Origin: Gammaproteobacteria bacterium
GTDB taxonomy: Bacteria > Pseudomonadota > Gammaproteobacteria > Ga0077536
Length of the DNA: 64,000 nt
Direction of reading: 5' to 3'
NCBI GenBank assembly: GCA_024234975.1
Contig: JACKNH010000009.1
Span: forward strand, 62,001 to 126,000
Below, in pieces: positions 9,794-18,516 of this stretch; within the stretch, counting starts at the first letter, position 1, and every line of letters starts with the position of its first letter. The notes below the pieces were generated by a model. It was not told the origin of the DNA and ran no database searches. It saw nothing but the letters and a program-made list of their open reading frames with translations. A program made the translations under genes and the position numbers.

Positions 9794-9843
9794 TCTGCGT
9801 CTGCAGGTTCAAAAACCCTTCAAAGCAAAGAGGCGCAAGCAAT

Positions 9844-10596
9844 ATGAAACATGTTCTGATCACCGGTGGCGCCGGCGGCATCGGTCTGGCCATCGCCCGC
9901 AAGTTCAACGCTGACGGTGCGCGGGTATTGTTGTGTGATGTCGACGACTCAGCGCTCGCCCGCGCGCGGGAAGAAATGCCCGCCATCATCGCCGTGCGTT
10001 GTGATGTATCGCGCAGCGAGGACATCGCAGCGCTGTTCGATACGCTGACACAGGAATTCGGCACACTCGATGTGCTGGTGAACAACGTCGGCATCGGCGG
10101 CCAGACATTGCCGGCCGAAACGTTGCCGGTGGACCAATGGCAACGGGTGCTGGACATCAATCTGACCGGCACCTTCGAAGTCACGCAGCGCGCGATTCCA
10201 TTATTGAAGCAGACCGCCGGCACCATCATCACGTTGTCGTCGGCCGCCGGCCGCTTCGGCTATCCGAACCGGATTGCCTATTCCGTCAGCAAGTGGGGCC
10301 TGGTCGGTTTTGCCAAAACACTCGCGATGGAACTGGGCAGCTTCGGCATCACTTCCAACGCGATTCTGCCCGGCGCCGTCGGCGGTGAGCGCTTCGACCG
10401 GGTGATTGCCGGCCGCGCGCAGCTGAGTGGTCGGTCGTTGGCAGAGGAAATCGAAATCGGCATGACCGCGCAATCGATCAAGCGCATCGTACAACCCGGG
10501 CACATCGCCGATCTCGCACTGTTTCTGACTACTGAAGCAGGCCGGCATATCTCCGGCCAGATGCTATGCATCGATGGTGATATGCAGCACAGCTGA
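9844..10596 (+). CDS. SDR family NAD(P)-dependent oxidoreductase
   Basis: This 250-residue classical short-chain dehydrogenase/reductase has no signal peptide, so it is cytoplasmic. The cofactor motif is TGGAGGIG near residue 6. It also has NNVG (an NNAG variant), a catalytic YSVSK and a conserved LPGAVGG region. A GAGG ribosome site precedes the ATG. It is a single gene between two hairpins and converges on the serine hydrolase. It resembles FabG-type and 3-hydroxyacid dehydrogenases, but the substrate cannot be read from sequence. NADH versus NADPH preference is not assigned. Confidence 0.9.
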   Translation: MKHVLITGGAGGIGLAIARKFNADGARVLLCDVDDSALARAREEMPAIIAVRCDVSRSEDIAALFDTLTQEFGTLDVLVNNVGIGGQTLPAETLPVDQWQRVLDINLTGTFEVTQRAIPLLKQTAGTIITLSSAAGRFGYPNRIAYSVSKWGLVGFAKTLAMELGSFGITSNAILPGAVGGERFDRVIAGRAQLSGRSLAEEIEIGMTAQSIKRIVQPGHIADLALFLTTEAGRHISGQMLCIDGDMQHS

Positions 10597-10607
10597 TGCC
10601 GCATAAA

Positions 10608-10635
10608 CGGTCCTGCCACGCTAATGGCAGGACCG
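10608..10635. terminator. Bidirectional terminator hairpin
   Basis: A perfect 11-bp stem CGGTCCTGCCA/TGGCAGGACCG with a 6-nt loop CGCTAA lies between the convergent stops of the SDR and the serine hydrolase. It is probably shared by both genes. Confidence 0.75.
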
Positions 10636-10660
10636 CGGAGCCCAGGACTTCAGGCAGGAT

Positions 10661-11935
10661 TCAGTCGACGATGGCCTGGTAGACCAACGTTTCAAATTCC
10701 GCTGCCATACGCTGTCCATCCGCGCCGCCCATCTTTTGCACCATAAAGACGGCGACAAGATCTTCCGAACGGTCGACAAAGAAATGCGTACCGGCCGCGC
10801 CCGACCAGCCGAAGGTACCGGCCGAAGTGAGATTGCCGGCCCTGGCCGGATCAACGACGACGCGCACACCCAGCCCGTAACCTTCACCGCCCGCGGTACC
10901 GCCACCGGCCTGGCCGCGTGTGACACCATCAGGCAGATGATTGCTGTCCATCAGGTCGATGGTCTTGCGTGACAACAGGCGTACGCCATCCAGCTCACCG
11001 GAGTTGACCAGCATCTGCGCAAAGCGTGCGTAGTCCGACGCGGTGGAGGCGACGCTGAAACCGCCCAGCACGCGCGTTGCCATGCCCGGTGCATCCAGCG
11101 CACCGGTGGGTTCTAGCTTGCCGTCCTTGTTCGGCGCGTAAATCACGGCGAACTGATTCTTCAACGCCTCCGGACGACCGAACACGGACTCCTTCATACC
11201 GAGTGGCTGGAAGATGCGTTCGCGGACGAACTTGTCGAACGATTGTCCCGACAGCACTTCCACCAACCGCGCCTGCACATCGTGTGACACGGAATACACC
11301 CAGCGTGTGCCGGGTTCATAGGCCAGCGGCAACTTGCCGAGCTTGCGGGTCAGTTCCGCCAGCGTGCCGCTGAGCACGTTCGCATCACGGTATGCATTGT
11401 CGATGCTGCGTTCGCCGGCAGGGCCGTACTGGAAACCGGCGGTGTGACGGAAGACATCCTCGACAGTCGGCTGACGCGCCGGCTCCTTCAGGACCATGCC
11501 GTTGGCATCATCGCCATCGTAGAGTTTGAGGTTGGCGAGTTCAGGCAGGTATTTCGCGATGGGATCGTTGAGCTGGAACCGGCCTTCCTCGTAGAGCATC
11601 AGCAAGGCTACGCTGGTGATGGGTTTGGTCATCGAATACACGTAGAAGTAACTGTCTTGCGTCATCGGCCGTTTCGCGCCGATGTCGGCAAGACCATACG
11701 CATCCTCATGCACCACCTTGCCATGGCGGACCACGTACGTGACGACACCAGCGAGACTGCCCTGGTCGACATAGCGATGGAAATGCGCATCCATTCTCTG
11801 TAACCGATCCACTGACATGCCCGCGCGGACACCACTATCGGCGGCAAGCGTCGCCAGCGAATGCAAAGCCGTTCCCAGCAGCAGCCCGCAGATCATGGCC
11901 GCACGCGTTTTGCCCATCATTGATTTACCGTTCAT
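10661..11935 (-). CDS. Secreted class C beta-lactamase-like serine hydrolase
   Basis: This 424-residue protein belongs to the beta-lactamase/EstB esterase/PBP-related serine hydrolase family. Its nucleophile motif SMTK (S101-K104) follows a FYVY strand. Later come a WVYSVSHD segment at the Tyr-motif position and GWSGAAGTHF, close to the family's third motif. Residues 11-32 form a signal peptide. The ATG at 11935 follows GGGGAAAG; a longer open frame upstream lacks a signal at its start. It is divergent from the PQQ dehydrogenase, 224 nt away. The sequence looks more like an esterase or transesterase than a resistance beta-lactamase. The substrate is unknown. Confidence 0.88.
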   Translation of the reverse strand: MNGKSMMGKTRAAMICGLLLGTALHSLATLAADSGVRAGMSVDRLQRMDAHFHRYVDQGSLAGVVTYVVRHGKVVHEDAYGLADIGAKRPMTQDSYFYVYSMTKPITSVALLMLYEEGRFQLNDPIAKYLPELANLKLYDGDDANGMVLKEPARQPTVEDVFRHTAGFQYGPAGERSIDNAYRDANVLSGTLAELTRKLGKLPLAYEPGTRWVYSVSHDVQARLVEVLSGQSFDKFVRERIFQPLGMKESVFGRPEALKNQFAVIYAPNKDGKLEPTGALDAPGMATRVLGGFSVASTASDYARFAQMLVNSGELDGVRLLSRKTIDLMDSNHLPDGVTRGQAGGGTAGGEGYGLGVRVVVDPARAGNLTSAGTFGWSGAAGTHFFVDRSEDLVAVFMVQKMGGADGQRMAAEFETLVYQAIVD

Positions 11936-12159
11936 CTTTCCCCACCCGTTGAAAATTTTACGCAGCTGCACGTGTTCGTGAGAACGCGTCGCGACAAGGG
12001 TAAACGGCAACACGCCCGCCGTCGATGCTTGCATTCTCAACCATCGCCATCGCCGGTTCTCATTGCACTGCACGATAAACCCCGTCCGCCGTATCGCGAG
12101 CTTCCGATATACTGCAGTCCCCGCGTATCGCGCGACCGCTGACAGCTAAAAGGTATTGC

Positions 12160-14217
12160 ATGATTCACACTGCCCGCCTTGTACCTTGTGCACTCTCCGC
12201 TCTGCTCATCGCCATACCCATGGCCACTCATGCTGCGGAAGTGATTTCGCCGGCGCCAGCATTCACGGCGAAGACGCTGTCAAATCCGGCATCCGAAGGC
12301 TGGCTTACCAACGGTGGGACTTTGAGCAACCAACGCTATTCCCCGCTGCAGCAGGTCAACAAGGACAACATCACCGGCATGAAAGCGGTGTGGCATGTGA
12401 AGCTGGATTCCGCGCTGGATTTCCGGCACAACAATCAGGGCCAACCGCTGGTGTATGACGGCGTCATCTATATCTCCACCGGCCAGGGAGACGTTTTCGC
12501 AATTGGCGTTGAGAGCGGAGAGATCCTCTGGGAATACCGCAGCGGTCTGAGCGAAGACGAAGCCCTCGTGTGCTGTCAGTGGGCCAACCGCGGCCTTGGC
12601 CTGGGCGACGGCAAGGTCTTCGTCGGCCGGGTGGACGGCATGCTGCTGGCACTGGATCAGAAGACAGGCAAAGTGCTCTGGCAGAATCAAACCGGCGATG
12701 CTGCCAAAGGCTACAGCCTGACCGCGGCGCCGCTGTATTTCGATGGCATGGTGATCACCGGCACCGCCGGCGGCGACCTCGGGATCCGCGGCTGGGTGCG
12801 CGCATTCGATGCCAATACCGGCAAGGAAGTCTGGCGCTTCGATACGGTGCCCGGTCCTGGCGAGTTCGGTCACGATACCTGGCCGGCGGATAACGACGTC
12901 TGGCAATACGGCGGCGCCGCGGTCTGGAGCACGCCGGCCGTCGATCCCGAACTCGGCCTGCTGTATTTCGCGACCGGCAACCCCGGGCCCAGTCTGGGCG
13001 GCGCGGTCCGCCCCGGCGACAACCTGTTCAGCGCGTCGATCGTCGCGATCGACGCACATAACGGCAAATACCGCTGGCACTTCCAGGAGGTCCACCATGA
13101 CATCTGGGATTACGACGCACCCAACCCGGTGATCCTGTTCGACGCCGAATACAACGGTGTGATGCGCAAAGGCGTGGCGCAGGCCGGCAAGACCGGCTGG
13201 GTCTACCTGCTCGACCGTGAGACGGGTGAGCCGCTGATCGGCATCGAGGAAAAACCGGTGCCGCAGGAACCGAAAATCGCCACTGCCGCTACCCAGCCCT
13301 TCCCCATCGGTGACGCACTGGTGGCGCAGGAAATTCCGGTCGCACCCGAAGACCACCAACTGGTCAACCAGGGCCGCATCTTCACGCCTTTCAATGAAGA
13401 CGCGCGCATCTTCGCCCCACTGGCCGGTATCAACTGGCCGCCGAGTGCGTACGACCCGACCACGAACTGGCTGTATGTCTGCGCGACGGAGAACGGCAAC
13501 GGCGCGCATATGGATGAATCCCAATTCGAGCCGCCCACGTTCAAATTCTCCTACCGCGGCGGCGCCTACGTCAGTGCCGGTACGCCCAGCAGCGGCATTT
13601 ATTCCGCGCTGGATGTCCGGACCAATCGTCTGGTCTGGCAGAAGCGCTTCAATGATGGCTGTCGCAGCGGCTCGCTGGTCACCGCCGGTGGTCTGGCCTT
13701 CCTCGGCCGTAACGATGGCCGGGTGACGGCGCTGGACTCATCAAACGGTGAGCGTCTGTGGCAGTTCCAGACCGAGGCCCCGGTCAATTCAGGTATTTCC
13801 ACCTTCATGCATAAAGGCGTGCAATACGTCGTGGCCTACGCGGGCGGCGGCTTGTTGCGTGCGGTCAAGGGAGATGGCGTATGGTTGTTCAGTCTGCAAG
13901 GCACGCTGGATGAAATCGACGCCGAGCAACTCGCAGCCAATGCCCAACCCATCACTTATACAATGCCGCAGCGTACCGCGGACTTCGCCAACGGTGAGAG
14001 TCTGTACAAGGTGGTCTGCGTGTACTGCCACGGTGACAACGGCGCCGGTGGTGAAGGTGGCGGCAAGGAGATTGCAGCGGACCTCGGCGTGGAAGGCATC
14101 TTCCGCCTGATCAGCATCGGCCGTAAGACCATGCCGGCCTTCGGCGCCAACATGACCACCGAGCAACGTCACGACGTTGCCAGCTACGTCCTGCGCCTAC
14201 GAGAGGCCGCGAAATAA
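12160..14217 (+). CDS. PQQ-dependent quinohemoprotein alcohol dehydrogenase
   Basis: This 685-residue periplasmic dehydrogenase has an eight-bladed PQQ propeller followed by a fused cytochrome c domain. Residues 1-26 are a Sec signal. The vicinal disulfide that faces PQQ is C138-C139 in LVCCQW. The catalytic base is in HHDIWDYD (D317), and D319 gives a Asp-Tyr-Asp arrangement. The heme site is CVYCH (C620-H624), with a likely Met ligand in KTMPAFG. Such enzymes oxidise alcohols or aldehydes and pass electrons through their own heme to the respiratory chain. No cytochrome or PQQ synthesis gene is adjacent. Its stop lies 1 nt from the convergent stop of the MFS gene. The family is firm; the substrate is unknown. 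Confidence 0.93.
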   Translation: MIHTARLVPCALSALLIAIPMATHAAEVISPAPAFTAKTLSNPASEGWLTNGGTLSNQRYSPLQQVNKDNITGMKAVWHVKLDSALDFRHNNQGQPLVYDGVIYISTGQGDVFAIGVESGEILWEYRSGLSEDEALVCCQWANRGLGLGDGKVFVGRVDGMLLALDQKTGKVLWQNQTGDAAKGYSLTAAPLYFDGMVITGTAGGDLGIRGWVRAFDANTGKEVWRFDTVPGPGEFGHDTWPADNDVWQYGGAAVWSTPAVDPELGLLYFATGNPGPSLGGAVRPGDNLFSASIVAIDAHNGKYRWHFQEVHHDIWDYDAPNPVILFDAEYNGVMRKGVAQAGKTGWVYLLDRETGEPLIGIEEKPVPQEPKIATAATQPFPIGDALVAQEIPVAPEDHQLVNQGRIFTPFNEDARIFAPLAGINWPPSAYDPTTNWLYVCATENGNGAHMDESQFEPPTFKFSYRGGAYVSAGTPSSGIYSALDVRTNRLVWQKRFNDGCRSGSLVTAGGLAFLGRNDGRVTALDSSNGERLWQFQTEAPVNSGISTFMHKGVQYVVAYAGGGLLRAVKGDGVWLFSLQGTLDEIDAEQLAANAQPITYTMPQRTADFANGESLYKVVCVYCHGDNGAGGEGGGKEIAADLGVEGIFRLISIGRKTMPAFGANMTTEQRHDVASYVLRLREAAK

Positions 14218-14218
14218 T

Positions 14219-15487
14219 TCAGGCGCTGTCAAACTGGTGGGCACGTTCGGTGTCCACCAGCATATGGCGTGCGGCAAGCAACAGCAGGGCGCTGGAACCC
14301 AGCGCTGCCACCGGCAACAGCAACATCGCATAACGCAGTGCCTCCGCACCGTATTGCGCTGCCAGCTTGTCACTGAGGAATCCCACCAGAAACGGCCCCA
14401 GGCCCATCCCCAGCAGATTCAACAACAGCTGAAAACAGGCGGCGGCCGTGGCCCGCATGCGGATCGGACTGACACTCTGCATGACCGCCCAGACCGGGCC
14501 CATCTGCGCGTTGGCCATGAACGCGACCACACCCAACGCCACGATGGCGACCGGCAGACTGCCGGCCAACAGGAACACCAGGTGGGCAGGAAAAACGATG
14601 GCGGCGGCAATCGCGGGCAGAATCAACTTGCGCTGCTCACGTTTGCCACCCAGCAAATCTGAAAGAAATCCGCCGCCCAGCGCACCGATGACGCCGAGCA
14701 CGCCGTAGACCAGGCCGAACAACATGCCGGTCTGCGCCGAGCCCAGACCGTGAATGCGCCCCATGAACGCCGGGCCCCAGATGGTGGTCGCGAACAACGG
14801 CCACGCGTTCAATGCGGTGGCCAGCAACATGCACACAAATGTCGGCTGGCGGAACAGGAATCCCAACGACGTCGCCGGGCCGATTTTGCGATCGCTGGCG
14901 CCGCCGCCTTGTTGCGTACGGTCCGGCTCCGCCATCGTGAAACGAATCAGTATCGCCAGTAGCAGTCCGGGGATGCCGAGCAACATCAAGGTCACGCGCC
15001 AGCCGTAGTGGGCATTCAACAATCCTGCGGCGCTCAATCCCAGGATGATGCCGATGGACGGACCGGCGCCGAAGAACGCCATGGCGCGTGCGCGAGACTG
15101 TTTGGGAAACACGTCGGCCAGCATTGATACCGAAGGCGCGAGCTGCGTCGATTCGCCGGCGGCCAGCAACAAACGGCCGACCAGTACGTGATAGATATTG
15201 GCGGCGAATGCGGTCAGCGAGGTGGCAACACTGAAAACGGCGAGTCCGGCCGCTACGATGTTGCGCCGGTTGCCGTAGTCCGCCCAGAGTCCGACCGGTA
15301 TCCCGGCCAGACTGTAAATCACCGAAAAGCCGAATCCGGTCACCAGACCCATGACGGTATCCGTGACTTCCATGTCGCGCTTGATCGCGTCCAGCAGGAT
15401 GCCGATGACCGAACGGTCGACCAGGCTGACCGCGTAGACCAGCGTCAACAGCAGCAGTGTCCAGTAGGCGCGGGACGTGGCTTTCAT
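14219..15487 (-). CDS. MFS transporter
   Basis: This 422-residue inner-membrane permease of the major facilitator superfamily has about twelve hydrophobic segments and the loop 2-3 signature as GLWADYGNRRN. The ATG at 15487 follows GGAGAG; an upstream extension rich in Cys is unlikely to be translated. An early VDRSVIGILLDAIKRDM resembles the spinster-like/ACS group of organic-anion transporters. The gene converges on the PQQ dehydrogenase with stops only 1 nt apart and is divergent from the reductase at 15667. Uptake of the product of a neighbouring exported enzyme is plausible but not shown. Confidence 0.9.
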   Translation of the reverse strand: MKATSRAYWTLLLLTLVYAVSLVDRSVIGILLDAIKRDMEVTDTVMGLVTGFGFSVIYSLAGIPVGLWADYGNRRNIVAAGLAVFSVATSLTAFAANIYHVLVGRLLLAAGESTQLAPSVSMLADVFPKQSRARAMAFFGAGPSIGIILGLSAAGLLNAHYGWRVTLMLLGIPGLLLAILIRFTMAEPDRTQQGGGASDRKIGPATSLGFLFRQPTFVCMLLATALNAWPLFATTIWGPAFMGRIHGLGSAQTGMLFGLVYGVLGVIGALGGGFLSDLLGGKREQRKLILPAIAAAIVFPAHLVFLLAGSLPVAIVALGVVAFMANAQMGPVWAVMQSVSPIRMRATAAACFQLLLNLLGMGLGPFLVGFLSDKLAAQYGAEALRYAMLLLPVAALGSSALLLLAARHMLVDTERAHQFDSA

Positions 15488-15666
15488 GTGAATGCTTCGC
15501 TCTCCAGAAGTGGTACGACAGCCGTGCTGTTCAATCGGGCATCCGTTATAGACGATTCGTGCGGCGCAAACCAGCACGCACAGACAACAGACGCAACCGC
15601 ACGTTGACACCTGTCGCTACGCCTACGACACTCGCCTCACAGTAATCCTTTCGCTGGAGCAGCAAC

Positions 15667-16221
15667 ATGACGGAACATTCGAGCCGGGTTACGTTACATA
15701 TGGCCGCCAGCCTGGATGGCTGTATCACCGGTCCCGATGGCGACGTGTCATGGATGCAGATCACCGACACCTATGCCAACGGCGTTGCCGAGCCCGATGC
15801 AGAACAAATCGCCGAATTCCTGGCCGGCATCGATTGCTATGTCATGGGTTCCCGCACCTACGAACATGCATTGGAACTCGGTTGGCCGTATGGAGACACA
15901 CCGGTCCGCGTGCTGAGTCGCCGTGCACTGCCGAATGAAAAGGCCAGCGTGGAAATTCTCGCCGGTGATCTCGAAGAGGTGATCAACAACCAGCTCAAGC
16001 CGCGTTATCGCAATATCTGGCTGGTGGGCGGCGCCGCGCTGACACGCGACTGCCTGCGCCAGGGACTGGTGGATGACATCCGCATCGTGATCATGCCCAT
16101 CGTACTGGGCGGCGGCTTGCCGTTCTTCGACGAGGTGGGCGCGACGCTGCCGCTGCATCTGAAAGAGGTCACGCCGTACAGGAACGGCCTGGTGGAGCTG
16201 TGGTACGAAGTGCGAGCGTAG
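15667..16221 (+). CDS. RibD C-terminal-type (dihydrofolate reductase-like) reductase
   Basis: This 184-residue cytoplasmic protein fits the stand-alone RibD_C/DHFR-like reductase family. The N-terminal strand HMAASLDGCITGPDGD is the family hallmark, and a later LVGGAALTRDCLRQGLVDDI followed by GGGLPFF completes the NADPH-binding fold. It has no export signal. It is divergent from the MFS gene, and its stop is 4 nt from the convergent stop of the GxW protein at 16226. These proteins are often called dihydrofolate reductase, but folate activity is not established for this group. Confidence 0.88.
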   Translation: MTEHSSRVTLHMAASLDGCITGPDGDVSWMQITDTYANGVAEPDAEQIAEFLAGIDCYVMGSRTYEHALELGWPYGDTPVRVLSRRALPNEKASVEILAGDLEEVINNQLKPRYRNIWLVGGAALTRDCLRQGLVDDIRIVIMPIVLGGGLPFFDEVGATLPLHLKEVTPYRNGLVELWYEVRA

Positions 16222-16225
16222 CGGG

Positions 16226-17203
16226 TTATTTTGCCGCTGCGTCCTGCTCCCCTTTACGCGCACCGGCGAGAATATTGGTCAGACCGTAGTTGCCTTCGGT
16301 ACACGCGTATTCGTAGAGCAATCCGTCCAGCCGCGTCAGCGGGTAGACCCCACCCCACGGTTGGTCCCAGGTGTCGGGATCTACAACGCTGAAGCGGTAT
16401 TCCAGCGTGTCGTCGTTCAACCGGGTGAGGCGCTCGGTGACGCGCATGTTCTGCGTCGCGCCGCGCCATGCCGTCTCTGGGTGGAATCCTCTGGTTTCAA
16501 TCACGAAGGTTTCACCTTCCCAACGCCCGATGGAGGTACCGTTCCATTGCGGCAAAAGGATGTCGGGAAACGCGCGACCGTCAGTGGGGATCGCCCGCGC
16601 ATCACCCATCTCCCCCTGAATGACCACGTACCCCGGGCTTTGAAAAATCTGCAGGTTGCCGTTGTAGCCGCGCGGCAATATCGGCGCAATGGTCATCGGC
16701 CAGATCACGCAGCGCTCCTGCAGGTTGCGTGATTCCGGGCCGTCCATTTCATGGCCTTTGCGCGCGGCGGCCAATGCATCGCGTCGCGCTGCGCCTTGTG
16801 CATTCAGTGGCGGGATGCGGCCATTCTTCGGCTCGGTCACGATCGATGTCCGCAGGTTCAGCGATGTCACGCCTTCATTTTCGCTGAGCCCGTACTGCTC
16901 CATGCTGTAGTGCACGTCTCCCTGCGTCCCGGGCACGGTATCGTCGTCCGCATAGGCTTGCGAGATGCGCAGCTTCGAGGCTTGCTCGTGTTCTTCCGGC
17001 GTGAAGAACTCCCGGTCACCATACTGCGGGTCGCGCTCCAGCGGCGCGGTGGTGAATTCGGAGTAGACACCGGTGATGTCCGGATCGCCCCAGGCGGTGC
17101 GCGGATGGTGCTGCGCGATTGCCGCGTGTGATGCCACCAACATGATGAGTCCGCTGGCAGATGCGGCCACGGACCGCGTGATTCGAATTGTGTGACTCAT
17201 CAT
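16226..17203 (-). CDS. Secreted GxWEGDT-family protein (paralog 1)
   Basis: This 325-residue secreted protein belongs to an uncharacterised family marked by GRWEGETFVIETRGF; related copies read GHWxGDTxVV. A signal covers about residues 5-31 and ends AAIAQ. Other shared segments are an early DITGVY, NLQIFQSPGYVVI and the C-terminal YACTEGNYGL. Its start overlaps the stop of the upstream GxW gene (ATGATGA, 4 nt), indicating translational coupling. The order on this strand is DUF6152 protein, GxW paralog 2, this gene. No enzyme motif is recognised. I infer a periplasmic partner of DUF6152 proteins. Confidence 0.85.
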   Translation of the reverse strand: MMSHTIRITRSVAASASGLIMLVASHAAIAQHHPRTAWGDPDITGVYSEFTTAPLERDPQYGDREFFTPEEHEQASKLRISQAYADDDTVPGTQGDVHYSMEQYGLSENEGVTSLNLRTSIVTEPKNGRIPPLNAQGAARRDALAAARKGHEMDGPESRNLQERCVIWPMTIAPILPRGYNGNLQIFQSPGYVVIQGEMGDARAIPTDGRAFPDILLPQWNGTSIGRWEGETFVIETRGFHPETAWRGATQNMRVTERLTRLNDDTLEYRFSVVDPDTWDQPWGGVYPLTRLDGLLYEYACTEGNYGLTNILAGARKGEQDAAAK

Positions 17204-18015
17204 TTCGGACCCTCCGTCGGCGCGTGGGTGCCGGGCTTGCGCAAGTGTCCGTAGAGTTTCTCTTCGGCAAACGGCTCGCATTTGAATTCAAGCAGGCGAT
17301 AGCCCTCATCGACGATGCGGTACAACGGCATGCTGATGCTCCACGGCGCTGAAAACAGCGTCGGATCTTCAATGGTCGCTTCATAGCGCAGATGATTCGG
17401 CCCCAGCGGCGTATAGCGCTCCGTGACGATGGCGTTCTCACTCAGGTAGTTGCCCGCGCGATCCAGCCAGGTCTGGCCGTTCTGCGCGGTGACTTCCACG
17501 ACGAAGGTATCGCCTTGCCAATGACCGTTGGACCAGCCCATCCAGCTGTTGAGCGGTGCTTCCTCCTTGCCATCGACGAAGATTCGGCGGAACCCCGTGG
17601 CATATTGATAGCTGATGACCACATCGTGCGCGTTCTGAAAGATTTGCAACGGATACGGCATATAGGTCGAGCGCGGCACGCCACCCATATAGCAATTGGT
17701 TTCCGGATCCTCGGTCATGCGCTGGGCGAAGCGACGGTCACGTTCAGCCCGTGCTTCGGGCAGATAGGGAATCGCGCCGCCCTCAACCACGCCCAGACCG
17801 GGAGGTACGGCGATCTGCGCACCCAGTGATGTAATCACCGGGTACCCGGCCACATGCGGTTCAAGGTTCCAATGCGCGGTATTCAGCGCCTGCCAGACGC
17901 CACTCAAATCCGGGTGTCCATCCGCGGCCCGGGGAAATGTCTCGAACAAGGCTTCGCCATGCACCGGCACACTCAACAGCCGGGCAAGCAAAATCGCGGC
18001 GGCGAATTTCCTCAC
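17200..18015 (-). CDS. Secreted GxWxGDT-family protein (paralog 2)
   Basis: This 271-residue secreted protein is in the same family as its downstream neighbour. The signature is GHWQGDTFVVEV. It follows YPLQIFQNAHDVVISY and FRRIFVDG, which align with the matching segments of the other copies. A signal covers about residues 1-20. It also has DLSGVW near the mature N-terminus, the counterpart of DITGVY in paralog 1. The gene overlaps the DUF6152 gene by 4 nt upstream and paralog 1 by 4 nt downstream, forming a three-gene translationally coupled operon. The biochemical role is unknown. Confidence 0.85.
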   Translation of the reverse strand: MRKFAAAILLARLLSVPVHGEALFETFPRAADGHPDLSGVWQALNTAHWNLEPHVAGYPVITSLGAQIAVPPGLGVVEGGAIPYLPEARAERDRRFAQRMTEDPETNCYMGGVPRSTYMPYPLQIFQNAHDVVISYQYATGFRRIFVDGKEEAPLNSWMGWSNGHWQGDTFVVEVTAQNGQTWLDRAGNYLSENAIVTERYTPLGPNHLRYEATIEDPTLFSAPWSISMPLYRIVDEGYRLLEFKCEPFAEEKLYGHLRKPGTHAPTEGPK

Positions 18016-18416
18016 GGTACGGTTTCGCCATCAGGAGCCGAGCCCTGGAAGAACAGCGGGCGACCATCGGCGTATTCGATCTCGCGGCCGACAGCCTTGT
18101 TCAAGCCGTCACGTGTACCGTATCCACGGATAACCAGTTCAGAACCAATCGCAATAGTGTTGCGATTGATGCCGCGGCGAAGCAACGCATTCGGGCTGCC
18201 GCCTTCAATCATCCATGCGACCGGCTTGCCGTCTTCACCGATGACTTCGATGTGGATCCAGGAATGTGGATTGATCAACTCAACCTTGGTGACCTTGCCC
18301 TTGAGCTCGACTGGCCGATTCACGTCGAATTCAGTAGCAAATCCATGGTGGGCATAGGCGTTGACTGCCGTCAGCGCGGCCAACAATACCATCAAGCTCT
18401 TCACAAGACTTCGCAT
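18012..18416 (-). CDS. DUF6152 family periplasmic protein
   Basis: This 134-residue secreted protein is DUF6152. The ATG at 18416 follows GGGGGCGG; a GTG one codon upstream is the alternative. The signal peptide ends AYA, so the predicted mature protein begins His-His (H23, H24) in HHGFATEFD. A second conserved element is NPHSW (N49-W53). The remainder is a small beta-rich domain with GSPNALLRRG, typical of the family. The stop overlaps the start of GxW paralog 2 by 4 nt. Two further DUF6152 domains occur in this window (32262-32687 and the N-terminal half of 48223-49230), each with a GxWxGDT partner. Metal binding is my inference. Confidence 0.88.
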   Translation of the reverse strand: MRSLVKSLMVLLAALTAVNAYAHHGFATEFDVNRPVELKGKVTKVELINPHSWIHIEVIGEDGKPVAWMIEGGSPNALLRRGINRNTIAIGSELVIRGYGTRDGLNKAVGREIEYADGRPLFFQGSAPDGETVP

Positions 18417-18516
18417 CACCGCCCCCGATATTCCTGCTTAGCGTCGCGCTCGATTATGCCGCAACGGCGGCGCAGCGATCCAGCTTGCTACAACTGCCGC
18501 GCGCGCAACAATCCGG

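Noticed and set aside
10661..11935. Antibiotic-resistance class C beta-lactamase
   Set aside because: The Tyr motif is YSV rather than YxN and the overall sequence is esterase-like; no AmpR-type regulator is adjacent.
12280..13524. A 414-codon open frame antisense to the PQQ dehydrogenase
   Set aside because: It has no ribosome site, no motif and simply mirrors the GC-rich codon pattern of a well-recognised gene; similar antisense frames exist opposite the DUF1552 (5813-6907) and carotenoid oxygenase (26687-28192) genes.
15667..16221. Trimethoprim-resistant dihydrofolate reductase
   Set aside because: The protein fits the RibD C-terminal-type reductase group and lacks evidence of folate use.
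16226..17203. GxWEGDT proteins as glycoside hydrolases
   Set aside because: The Glu/Asp of GxWxGDT are suggestive, but no glycosidase fold motif is visible and the copy at 31468 has GRWEDD, so no enzyme name is justified.
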